Source: Bacteroidota bacterium
GTDB taxonomy: Bacteria > Bacteroidota > Bacteroidia > Bacteroidales > Lentimicrobiaceae
Reading direction: 5' to 3'
DNA: 64,000 nucleotides
NCBI GenBank assembly: GCA_009773515.1
Contig: WSXX01000003.1
Location: 169,072 to 233,071, forward strand
The notes beneath the pieces were generated by a model, which made no database searches, was not told the DNA's origin, and saw only the letters and a program-made list of their open reading frames with translations. Positions 58,901-62,478 of the stretch are shown here, piece after piece. The translations under genes and the position numbers were made by a program. How positions within the stretch are numbered: position 1 is the stretch's first letter; every line of letters starts with the position of its first letter.

Positions 58901-61263
58901 CCTTGTCATCCGCAGTAGGCGGAACGGTAACGGTGGATTATGCATCGGCTGACAACACAGCAACCATAGCTGACGGAGACTATATTTCTGTTGCCGGAAC
59001 CCTGGTATTCAGCGCCGGTCAGACAAGTCGCACCATCATAGTACCGATCAATGGTGATACAAAAGTAGAGGCCAACGAAACCATCTACATGAATCTGAGC
59101 AACCTTTCGAACGGTGGATTTGCAGTAACACTTACCGACAATCAGGGAGTGGGAACCATTACCAACGACGATGCGGCCAATATCACCATCAACGATGTAA
59201 CAGCCAACGAAGGCAACAGTGGCACCACCAGTTATACCTTCACGGTAAGCATGAGCGCTACCAGTGATGCAGCAGTAACGGTTGATTATGCAACAGCAAA
59301 TGGTACAGCCACCACAGGCGATGTTGACTACACAGCAATAACAGCTACAACCCTCACTTTTGCCGCAGGCGAAACCAGCAAGACGATTACAGTTCTTGTA
59401 AATGGCGATACAAAAGTTGAAAATAACGAAACCTTTACTGTTGGACTAAGCAATCTGGTAAACAACGGACGCAATGTGTCCATTACCGGTGCCTCGGGAA
59501 CAGGTACCATCACCAACGACGACTCAGCTACCCTGAGTATTGACGATGTAACCCTTGCCGAAGGCAACAGTGGAACCACCAGCTTTATCTTTACAGTAAG
59601 CCTGAGTGCAGCCAGCGATGCCGCGGTAACAGTAGAATATTCAACTTCCAATGGAACAGCCACCACCGCCGATGGAGACTACGTTACAGCCACAGGTACG
59701 CTTACTTTTACCGCAGGTGTAACCAGCCAAACTATTACGGTAAGTGTAAACGGCGATACAAAAGTTGAGAATAATGAAACCTTTACCGTTGAATTGAGCA
59801 ATATGGTTAACAATGGCCGCAGCATCATCCTTACCGATGCCAGTGGATTGGGTACCATTACCAACGACGACAATGCTCCGGTATTGGAAGATATTACCAA
59901 GGCAGGCCCTGAAGATCAAACAATTACATTTACTGAGTCAGACTTTACCAATGCCTTTAACGATGCTGATGGTGATAATCTGGTAACCGTTGAAATCGTG
60001 AACCTTCCGGCTAACGGAGATCTTTATTTGAATTCAGTTCTTGTAACCACAGGGCAACTGATACCTCTGGCTGATCTTGATTTGCTGACCTTTGTACCTG
60101 ATCCCAACTGGTTTGGAACCACTACCTTCGACTATAATGCTTCCGACGGCTCCAACTGGGCTGATTTGGATGCACAGGTAATCATCAACATTAGCTCAGC
60201 AAATGATCCACCAGTTGCTGTTAATGACGAAGTTACCACTCCTGAAGATACGCCGGTAGCCGGAACAGTTTTGACCAACGACTCAGATCCCGAAGGAGAT
60301 CCATTGACAGTTACACAGTTCGTTATTGGATCAACTACATATTTAGCCGGTGTTACAGCAACCATTCCGGGAGTTGGAACGCTGGTTATCAACAGCAATG
60401 GTTCATTCCAGTTTATACCTGTTCTCAATTACAACGGAAGTGTTCCGGCGGCCACTTACACCATCTCCGATGGAAATGGCGGATTTGCCACAGCCGATCT
60501 GTTGATTACAGTTACAGCAGTCAATGATCCTCCTGTTCTGGTTGACGATAATTACACACTTTGCAGCAATGGCACATTAACCGGGAATATTCTAACAAAC
60601 GGTGATGTTGATCCTGATGGAACAGTATTAGCAGTTAATACAACTCCGGTTGTTGCTGCAGCGCATGGTACCTTTACCATTGAAAGTGATGGAGACTTCA
60701 CTTACGATCCTGACAATGGATACAATGGTATTGACTTTGTGGTTGTTGAGATTTGCGATAGCGGTACACCAGGAATAGAATGTGCTACAAGCACCATCAC
60801 CTTTACCGTTAATCAGGCAGTAACTGCAGCAGCAGGAGACGACCAGAGCCTTTGTGATGTTACCAATACTACACTTGAAGGCAATGATCCAGCTCCGGGC
60901 ACCGGAGTATGGACGCTGATCAGTGGCCCGAATGTACCTGCTATTACCACCCCTGGGGCATACAACTCCAATGTAACCGGCATGATCCCGGGTACCTATG
61001 TACTGAGATGGACCGTCAGCAATGGCGTTTGCGCATCAACCAGCGACGATGTAAGTTTGATTAACTCCGACACACCGACCACATCTGTAGCAGGTGAAGA
61101 TCAGGAAGTTTGCGGACTTGCAGCTACTTTGGCTGGAAATACAGCAGTTGTAGGAACAGGCACCTGGACACAGACAACCGGAGCAGGAGTAACCACATTT
61201 GGTAATGCCAACTCCCCTGTATCAACCACAAGCGAAATTGTCCATCAAGTTCAGATGTTGTAA
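37930..61263 (+). CDS. giant multi-domain surface protein (HYR / Calx-beta / cadherin-like / PKD-like), main open segment
   Basis: 7,777 codons without a stop, then a frame break; the same product clearly continues to the right edge. A signal peptide lies at about residues 20-41 (ALILSFMVISQVLTIEQSYAQ). Residues about 45-220 are Ig/PKD-like, and about 221-4270 are tandem HYR repeats. A transitional type with NWNxPQxVTVTGVDD lies at about 4278-4640. Calx-beta repeats with terminal NDD-type calcium ligands run from about 4640 to 7313, then cadherin-like domains to about 7630, then PKD-like repeats. These are extracellular adhesion or stalk modules; a huge calcium-stiffened adhesin is the best guess. 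Export by T9SS is inferred from the phylum and the T9SS protease nearby; any sorting domain lies off the window. The last 10 codons before 61263 are out-of-frame junk after the break. Confidence 0.88.
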   Translation: MTNSLYSRIEQQVQKAFSVSALILSFMVISQVLTIEQSYAQDAYLRITGDGTICSGSSTTLDVIICQSAGPYTVTYSDGTSNIVVNNYSSNCDIDNPPVAGDPIVVSPTVTTTYSLVSVTDAFSNSLPVNPATVTVTVNPVPTAIVVTPSARQCPGVNFTISATATNGSLYELWNAANTSKIADLPYETSITANTTYTVRAISNATPACTTSVAYTVLLENTPPSITCPGNQTLNPNPTTGCSAALPDYRSLATVSDNCTASGSITISQSPAPGTTISNHNTTQLVTLTATDAAGNQASCNFNVTLLDNVNPTISCVGNQIVPAAAGCIYTHSGTAWNPSGADNCTVASVTYSANNGASPATGTNLNGVVFQPGTTTVTWTVTDGAGNTAQCSFTVSIEDIQNPNITFCPGNQTANTNNGLCSYTHSGTAWNVTATDNCTVASIVYTLSGATTGTINTTLNGAIFNTGVTTVSVLVSDGASPANTATCSFTVTVSDDDLPSVTCPSNISANTDASACTASVTIPNITFGDNCSSPSLAWSTTGVTSLSGTGQPGTQTFNTGVTTVNLTVTDGASLTATCSFTVTVTDNEVPTVTCPGNQTANNSPGSCSASVTIPAITFDDNCTGESLAWSTSGVTTLSGNGQPGAQTFNVGVTTVLLTVTDASLNTATCTFTVTVSDTENPTVTCPANITTSNALNQCSASVAIPTVVFGDNCSGSSLAWSTTGATTLSGSGQPGTQIFSVGVTTVQLTVTDAASNTATCSFTVTVNDTQIPVISGCPANITRTAGAGSCTAAVSWTEPTATDNCTPSGSLVWIKSHTPGAIFSVGATTVTYTATDGAGNISTVCSFTVTINDLVRPVISGCPTNISVGTGVGATTCNAVVSWTEPTATDNCTPSGDLVWTKSHLPGATFPVGTTTVTYTVRDASNNVSNPCTFNVTVTDNTPPVAVCQPATLTLNASGQATLTTAQVNNGSSDNCTVAGNLILTLSKTSFNCSNIGANTVTLTVRDAAGNISTCTATVTVVDNTAPTISATATSVNSSRNNTSGFCYYTVVGTEFDPIATDNCSGAILSYTVSGATTLSGTGSLAGKNLNPGANVISWTATDGSSNTTLTPLTFTITVNDNQGPVIVGIGNQIRGTNSDACGYTIAGTEFNPTVTDNCTANITLSWSVTGATTATGTSTLAGEFMNKGINFITWTASDGSNSSTSSFRLTVNDSVAPVIQQLTNITVNITEGCGAVVTWIAPTVFENCPGLIFSQVSGLASGSTFPVGTTLVRYRALDAAGNETFMSFNVIVNDLTPPTITCPAGSPFARNADNGFCFYTVQGTEFNPTTDDGCPVTAINSFDSTSTLQNKQLPAGTHNIIWSVTDGSNNTSSCTITIVVTDNQNPTFAQPPVGPHAKNTDPGECYYTIPDISFDVTNIQDNCTVSPATFVITNDGSTFGTGTNTLAGVQLPKSATSYQINWTVSDVNGNMVTATPVIITVSDNQLPQFICHGNEIRTAPAGGCTYTISGAEFDPSSLSDNCPGDLALEYFINGTSGGASTTMAGLVLNAGNNTLVWTITDQAGNTNSCTFIVKVNDVIPPSFTSTMGDQTRNAPAGVCYYTAVGTEFDPTVTDNCPDPILVNNQNSTATLANFQFPVGITVVVWTLSDASGNTVTQQFEVEVLDVTAPTYTLTSNTTRDASSSSCSYTVSGTEFDPQLPDDNCTEENLFIRNDYNNYRSLNYAVFPVGTTEVIWTVRDFYGNTNTQTMNITVVDNTDPVINCPANDYVRVVDDGQNYYTVGIGEFRPIATDNCAVTSYVNSYNGLGSLNGVQLPAGTHTIIWTATDAAGNSTPCTFDVIVVSELYPPITCVGDQLKNNTTGACSYTVVGTEFNATTTSGAATLTHNVQTSNSVARPYALSNTTLNGAIFAVGTTLVTWTATQTINGTTYTNTCSFYVIVEDNQLPTITAPANISIGTNAGCYATIADLGTPVTSDNCGVYAFWNNHYSYWGFEIGTTNITWYVEDIHGNTNSAVQTITVTDDDAPSMSCPATICRQVDDGQNYYTVFDHEFNPYGVWDCSEPVTMTHNIQTTNSGILPYAPSANTLAGARIDVLTTSITWTVTDAASNSNSCTIVIDINTDDPPPVTCRGNQYRNTDEDECSYTVVGVEFDVSSTQSSPEVTLTHNIQTTNSGTLPYAPSSTTLAGAVFPGDATTTVVWTGTEGTDENECCTFTVTIVDNQNPEVIWPDNISTTVGAGSCTATVDPGTPTRSDNCTASGSISVSRYPLGNIFPIGITTIYWTVHDLNGNYVTHNQAITVTDNIAPVITCPVTTYYREFTNEEVNYYAVIGNEFTPPASDNCELESYTNNITGTGYLNGTQLSIGNHAIVWTAVDANEPTPNTATCTVNVTVVDSFDPLLDCPENATFNTGASNCDYTIANDALNPAWENLAVIDGRTLTHNVQITDELDRPYALSNTTLNGAIFSTGTSTVTWTASQTIGGTPYTETCVYTVTVVDAQPPVMDEPFDDVTYNVDPGSCVSTQTPTFPTATDNCTPAGSIIIGNDLVQVMPFDIGPNNVRWTFTDASGNTSVHTQVVTVVDNQGPVIQNCPPADVTAISQGEDCTAIVSWPNLIATDACSGVASFTSTHSPGQLFNVGITQVTYTATDNVGNISTCVFNVVVTDTPPTITCVSNKTRNTNSGTCAYIGLGNEFDPIEFDDNCSTPTLTWSFIHPETLATVSGTTTLSGVSIPRGFNVGAGTGIIPITWTATDENGNFATCSFTLTIEDHEAPVITVPGNQTRSTDSTKNFYTVQGTEFDDVIAVDNCGIVTKLENIFGGTSFAGKILQMGANELIWTAEDDNGNESTASFFVYVVDTEAPRVTNIPQNITVSVPSGCSMAVNYTPPVIVDNVTTPLTLIYTPAYAVPGYIFPVGVTPVTISTVDAAGNAFSYTFDITVRDTIPPTLTCVSGSPFTLDTDDEEPYYTAVGVEFDPTAYGDNCSWVLTNDRDNSTSLSGEQFEIGTHEVVWTVTDASGNITSCTIVIIIEDNEDPTIANCPAATVAKDSDPGECYYTVPGSEYDPYGFDDNDDVWKLTYQINSGPEVGTDLLTTLVGVQLPVGTDVVIWRLYDMSGNVNATCTSTFTITDPEPPAVVTVGTQTRSTDPGENYYTSNITTDAAWNPVVTDNCEVDIITYTINGGTTVGIDETTSIMGVQFAIGTNTVVWTATDIHGNGPTTGSYQVIITDEEDPTAVCNPLTIDLDATGNYELDVDDIAAIGLGSSDPSGPVTLSVTPSVFDCADVGTNTVTLTVTDISGNTATCDAVVTVRDVTPPTAVCTSATLTLDALGQAVLNPASLNAGSSDACGILGYAASQTVFDCSDVGTHTITLTVTDNNGNTSTCDATVTVVDNTPPSAVCNPITIALDAAGSWVLTQDNLNALSAGSADNCATTLTTTVTPNTFDCTDIGGNSVTVRVTDPGGQFDECTTTITVVDNLPPVARCKNITVNLDATGNVSIVAADVDNGSTDNCDATPTLSIDISSFTCADLGPNTVTLTVTDDYGNTATCTSTVTVVDAVNPVVTCPVENQIVSTDTDVCTYTHSGTGWDASAADGCTTIASLSYALTGATEVASNPANTSLAGVTFNRGVTTVTWTATDGSDNFGNCSYTVTVNDTQNPNAVCRNITVQLDAAGSASITATDVNNGSSDNCGIQSLAVSPDTFDCDDLGPRTVTLTVTDLSGNVSTCEATVTVEDMIPPTVVCNPISITLNSSGAYALTSTDIDNIAAGSSDNCPLTKTVTPNTFDCSPVGANTVTLRVTDPAGNYAECTTTVTVIDNIPPVVVCQNITVQLDATGNVTITPAQINNGSTDACGIATYSLDNTTFNCTNIGSNPATNTVTLTVTDVNANSANCTALVTVQDVLVPVITCGVSGNQPVTTNTACTYVHSGTGWNATATDNCTTSPTVTYVLTGLTTGTGSSLNGVAFNTGVTTVTWTALDAIGNSSTCSYTVTVTDDDLPVAACTPLTVALDRTGNYTLTVDNINTLSAGSSDNCGIVNRVVVPNTFNCTNIGTPVNVTLTVTDAAGNSNNCSTTITVTDTQPPALDPEDIADLIKETNTSVCTYTHADNLWNPTDNCDISPTITYSANNGASPASGTSLNGVIFQQGTTNITWTVADHASPPNTATISFDLVVNDNQNPVVTCPGSFTQNVQNPGDLNASVTGITPPVRTDNCAVTMLTYELSGATTAAAQGSGINDLISGTFNVGTTTVTYIAYDAAGNWQQCTFTITVDALPDDAVIVTGGPVETYEDQAQGPDSFTVVLPTAPTGDVCIIATSSKNTEAIVDTDNTRPGAATFKSICFNETNWNLPQTIYVFGVDDDVDDDNIGYTIVLAIDQANTDIGSGYYNVDPDDVLGNNIDNDVAGITVTPIDQVTTEAGGTGTFTVVLNTEPTDNVTITLSSSDLTECDVLDKISLTFTPGNWNTPQLVTVTGKDEFIVDGDIPYSIITAAATSPTDIKYPGINPADVPMTNLDNDIAGVIVTPLSLTTSEASGAQHTATFTVVLTSKPATDGVDYDVYVDIQSSDLTEGTVNLSQLHFTAANWNIPQIVTVTGVDDIVVDGIIPYTIVNAINTASTTDPNYDAILPAAVADVAVNNTDDDAATLAINSIEIFEGSTGGSTTAFAFTVTHSGREVIGGYTVSWFTSNGTARAPSDFTAAGGPALTFTGAVGETQTITILVNQDIMVEPNEIFTVTLNTIGAAAGKNVTIPVAGRVGTGTILNDDSSALSINDVSITEGNSGTSLMTFTVTLTNAVELGVTVNYATSDGTATDADNDYDPTSGTLTFVGLQGETQTFSVTINGDLKVELNETLTATLSNVLVAGAANPNVTISDATGIGTIENDDAATLVITGFTVNENAGTANYTVTLSEAVQTPFTVDFATSNNTALAGSDYGTVTSTLTFGGANALVQTIAIPITDDIFDEPTETLTGTISNLNAGGQSVTILTATATGTILDNDAASLAINDVTVNESAGTATFTVTLTGNTQDQLTVNFATANNTALSTSDYTAQSGTVTFAAGSTNGATQTIIIVIASDAICEPTETYNVNLSGIVTTGNATIADNQGVGTITDDDTATLSISGFTITETEGTQTANFVVTMTALAQENVVLSFGTANVTATSGSDYTAQTGTVVTLTGGSTTVNVPVSVLGDLIAEPTETLTGTIAITTVNGQQITINTGTATSTILDNDIITINLAGFTVTETNGTQVRNFRASMNTTAQHDIVLSFSTADGTALDGSDYTARTAISVTILAGTLFTDIPVDILGDAILEPQEIFTGTITLTEANGQQASVGTATANGIINDNDAASIAIADVSVNENAGTATFTVTLTGNIQDAFDVNYTTSDNTPTASALEGLDYTLSSGTLNFSAGSTTGATRTFTVPITNDTYTEPTETYTLTLSGITGGLVTISDPTAIGTIIDNDAVSFAIDDVTVAENTPGFATFTVTMSGDNLQDALTMSFAITNGAVGFTTPAVYPSDYNLTSGTITFTAGSLSGTTRTITVPIVNDGIAEPTSEYYTVTLSNISTTGTAGFTDAVGLGEITDDDLSNTVNLVGFTVTEADGNVSHNFVASLDFVAQEPVVISFTTTQGTALHGSDITQQTVVQYTILPGNLSVNIPVVVIGDLIVEPTEAFTGTIALVNVNGQQIVLGSTITATGTINDNDQATLTITGFTVNEGDGTGSFTITSNRVIQNAITVDFATSNGTALTGSDYTAFSTTLNFGNGASLSQTVPITILEDLIAEAPETLTGTLSNLLTSSQNVILSGGGATTAATGNITDNDAATLSINNVTNTEPDNGETLEYVFIITHSGRSTDGPFTVAFVTNNGTAVSTNDYDASTGTVTFSGTTGEIKMVTVIVNGDLVVEPTETLTVDLSEGNFGLRNITFTDNSGLGTILNDDVTTVSVVASDPDAAEPTNNGQYTVSMGLTSSTNTVISYTISGDAVAGSDYTSLSGTVTILAGETSAIISVPVIDDDILEDDETVTITLSSVTSGNSGITIGAPSIATVTITDDDVATVSITANDPAAAEPANNGQFTVTITKVADVPTIISYTISGTATPGADYTTLTGTVTIPAGSLTATIDVSVIDDLILESPETVIVTLASITSGDPQISIGTPSAATVTIADNDVATVSITANDPNAAEPSNNGQFTVTLSQASDTPTVISYSVGGTATSGDDYTALSGTVTIPAGSTTATIDVLVEDDFILEASETVIATLTGISSGNVNISVGTPSAATVTITDNDAASLSIADVTVNESAGTATFTVTLNGAVQGGVSIDYATADNTATDVSDYTGTSGTLTFAGTNGETETFTVSIADNSIVEITETFYINLSNVSNALVTFDAQAIGTITDDDVATVSINSVSQNEGNSGTTTFTFTVTMSAASDAAVTVDFATANGTATTADLDYSATNGTLTFAAGETTKTITVLVNGDTKIEDDETFTVLLSSLVNNGRNISLGTSTGTGTILNDDNATITINDVSITEGNAGTSNLTFTVTLSSAVGGTVTVDYASADNTATIADGDYISVAGTLVFSAGQTSRTIIVPINGDTKVETNETFYMNLSNLSNGGFAVTLTDNQGVGTITNDDAANITINDVTANEGNSGTTSYTFTVSMSAASDAAVAVDYATANGTATTADVDYTAITATTLTFAAGETSKTITVLVNGDTKVENNETFTVGLSNLVNNGRNVSITDATGTGTITNDDSATLSIDDVTLAEGNSGTTSFTFTVSLSAASDAAVTVEYSTSDGTATTADGDYVTATGTLTFAAGVTSQTITVSVNGDTKVEYDETFTVALSNLNVNGRDITLSDASGLGTITNDDAATLSINSVSQNEGNSGTTIFTFTVTMSAASDAAVTVDYATANGTATTADLDYTATNGTLTFAAGELTKTFEVLVNGDTKIEDDETFTALLSSLVNNGRNISLGTSTGTGTILNDDNATITINDVSITEGNAGTSNLTFTVTLSSAVGGTVTVDYASADNTATIADGDYISVAGTLVFSAGQTSRTIIVPINGDTKVEANETIYMNLSNLSNGGFAVTLTDNQGVGTITNDDAANITINDVTANEGNSGTTSYTFTVSMSATSDAAVTVDYATANGTATTGDVDYTAITATTLTFAAGETSKTITVLVNGDTKVENNETFTVGLSNLVNNGRNVSITGASGTGTITNDDSATLSIDDVTLAEGNSGTTSFIFTVSLSAASDAAVTVEYSTSNGTATTADGDYVTATGTLTFTAGVTSQTITVSVNGDTKVENNETFTVELSNMVNNGRSIILTDASGLGTITNDDNAPVLEDITKAGPEDQTITFTESDFTNAFNDADGDNLVTVEIVNLPANGDLYLNSVLVTTGQLIPLADLDLLTFVPDPNWFGTTTFDYNASDGSNWADLDAQVIINISSANDPPVAVNDEVTTPEDTPVAGTVLTNDSDPEGDPLTVTQFVIGSTTYLAGVTATIPGVGTLVINSNGSFQFIPVLNYNGSVPAATYTISDGNGGFATADLLITVTAVNDPPVLVDDNYTLCSNGTLTGNILTNGDVDPDGTVLAVNTTPVVAAAHGTFTIESDGDFTYDPDNGYNGIDFVVVEICDSGTPGIECATSTITFTVNQAVTAAAGDDQSLCDVTNTTLEGNDPAPGTGVWTLISGPNVPAITTPGAYNSNVTGMIPGTYVLRWTVSNGVCASTSDDVSLINSDTPTTSVAGEDQEVCGLAATLAGNTAVVGTGTWTQTTGAGVTTFGNANSPVSTTSEIVHQVQML
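38590..50745 (+). repeat. tandem HYR (hyalin) repeats within the giant gene
   Basis: Several dozen units of about 75-95 residues. Each has a start like PxxxCPxNxT, a central DNC (for example TATDNCTPSG) and an end like VTYTATDGAGNxSTCxFTVTVxD. Three subtypes alternate. One is classic (PTVTCPANITT). One has CYYTVVGTEFDPxxxDNC. One has LTLDATGNxxLTxxDxxNGSSDNC followed by FDCxDxGxNTVTLTVTD. Subtype order changes along the array, showing expansion by local duplication. Confidence 0.88.
50761..51850 (+). repeat. three transitional Calx-beta-like repeats
   Basis: Three units of about 110-130 residues, each with ITLSSSDLTE-like strands, NWNxPQxVTVTGxDD and ending in a calcium-site-like NNxDND/NNTDDD. 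They sit exactly between the HYR and the classic Calx-beta arrays. Confidence 0.7.
51850..59871 (+). repeat. tandem Calx-beta repeats within the giant gene
   Basis: About two dozen units of roughly 105-120 residues, each reading like LSINDVSITEGNSGT, TVDYATxNGTA, SDYT, GTLTFxxGxTxxTITVxVxGD, ETFTVxLSN and closing with GTITNDD. The acidic loops match the calcium ligands of Calx-beta folds. Divergence is higher in the first half than in the last eight units. Confidence 0.88.
57094..59883 (+). repeat. recent 1,395-bp tandem duplication of a four-domain Calx-beta block
   Basis: Copy 1 (57094-58488) and copy 2 (58489-59883) have the same order of four Calx-beta domains. The openings are NSVSQNEG, NDVSITEG, NDVTANEG and DDVTLAEG in both. 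Period is 1,395 bp (465 codons, in frame). The inner domains differ by only a few bases; copy 2 diverges most in the last domain (NMVNNGRSIILT against NLNVNGRDITLS). Confidence 0.9.
59872..60822 (+). repeat. cadherin-like / VCBS-type domains in the giant protein
   Basis: Three units. The first is PVLEDITKAGPEDQTITFTE through DADGDNLVTVEIVNLP and FDYNASDGSNW. The second is NDPPVAVNDEVTTPEDTPVA through LTNDSDPEGDPLTVTQF and YTISDGNGGFATADLLITVT. The third is NDPPVLVDDNYTLC through VDPDGTVLAVN and DFTYDPDNGYNGIDFVVVEI. These match bacterial tandem cadherin-like domains of giant adhesins. Confidence 0.75.
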
Positions 61264-62478
61264 GCATAACCTATACCCAGGCCCCAACCCCTGCCACCGT
61301 TGGTGCAACGCAGAACCTCTGCGGAACATTAATCAGCGGCACATTGGGTGGCAACACTCCAACAGTGGGCACCGGTGCATGGAGTATAGTAAGCGGCGGA
61401 ACAGGAACATTCGATGATACTACCGATCCCGATGCTATATTTACAGCCGATGCTTACGGAACCTATGTACTGAGGTGGACCATCAGTAATGGTGTTTGTA
61501 CCCCAAGTACAGCAGATGTAACGGTTAATTATTACGAAACACCAACCACAGCCACAGTAGGAGCAACCCAGAATCATTGCGGTACCTTAACCAGCACCGG
61601 ATTGGGAGGCAATACTCCTGCAATCGGCACTGGCGTATGGAGCATCACCAGTGGCGGAACAGGCACCTTTACCGCACCAACCTCAGGCAACTCCAACTTT
61701 GTAGCCAATGCTTACGGAACTTATGAATTAACCTGGACGATCAGCAATGGCACCTGCACCCCAAGTACAGCCAGCATAACTGTTAACTTCTACCAGACCC
61801 CGACTACGGCCACTGTTGGCGCAACCCAGAACCTTTGCGGTACATTGACCAGCGGCGCACTTGGCGGCAACACCCCGTCAGTTGGCACCGGTGCCTGGAG
61901 TATTGTTAGCGGCGGCACTGGCACATTCAGTGCATCCACAAGCGGCAGTTCAACCTTTACCGCAACAAGTGGTTATGGAACTTATGTTTTACGCTGGACC
62001 ATCAGCAACGGTACCTGTACTCCAAGTACAGCCGATGTAACGGTAATCTTCTACGAAACAGCACCAGCAGCCGATGCAGGTGACGACCAGAGCCTTTGTG
62101 ATGTTACCAATACTACACTTGAAGGCAATGATCCAGCTCCGGGCACCGGAGTATGGACCCTGATCAGTGGCCCGAATGTACCGGCCATTACCGCACCAAC
62201 AGCATACAACTCCACTGTAACCGGAATGATCCCGGGTACTTATGTACTGAGATGGACCGTCAGCAATGGCGTTTGCGCATCAACCAGCGACGATGTAAGT
62301 TTGATTAACTCCGACACACCGACCACAGCATCGGCCGGCAGTGATCAGGAAGTTTGCGGACTTGCAGCTACTTTGGCAGGAAATACAGCAGTTGTAGGAA
62401 CAGGCACCTGGACACAGACAACCGGAGCAGGAGTAACCACATTTGGTAATGCCAACTCCCCTGTATCAACCACAAGCA
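60838..62478 (+). repeat. PKD-like repeat block with near-identical ~400-bp copies
   Basis: The stretch 60838-61233 (GDDQSLCDVTNTTLEGNDPA and onward, ending SPVSTTS) recurs at 62082-62477 with few base changes. Offset is 1,244 bp, which is not a multiple of three. Between and after them, units starting TTATVGATQNLCGTL and continuing LGGNTPxVGTGAWSIVSGGTG recur at 61290, 61546, 61800 and 62499. Confidence 0.88.

Noticed and set aside
38268..60428. Many long minus-strand open frames across the giant gene
   Set aside because: They follow the repeat period and arise from the valine/threonine-rich codon use of the plus strand; none has a start context or family features.
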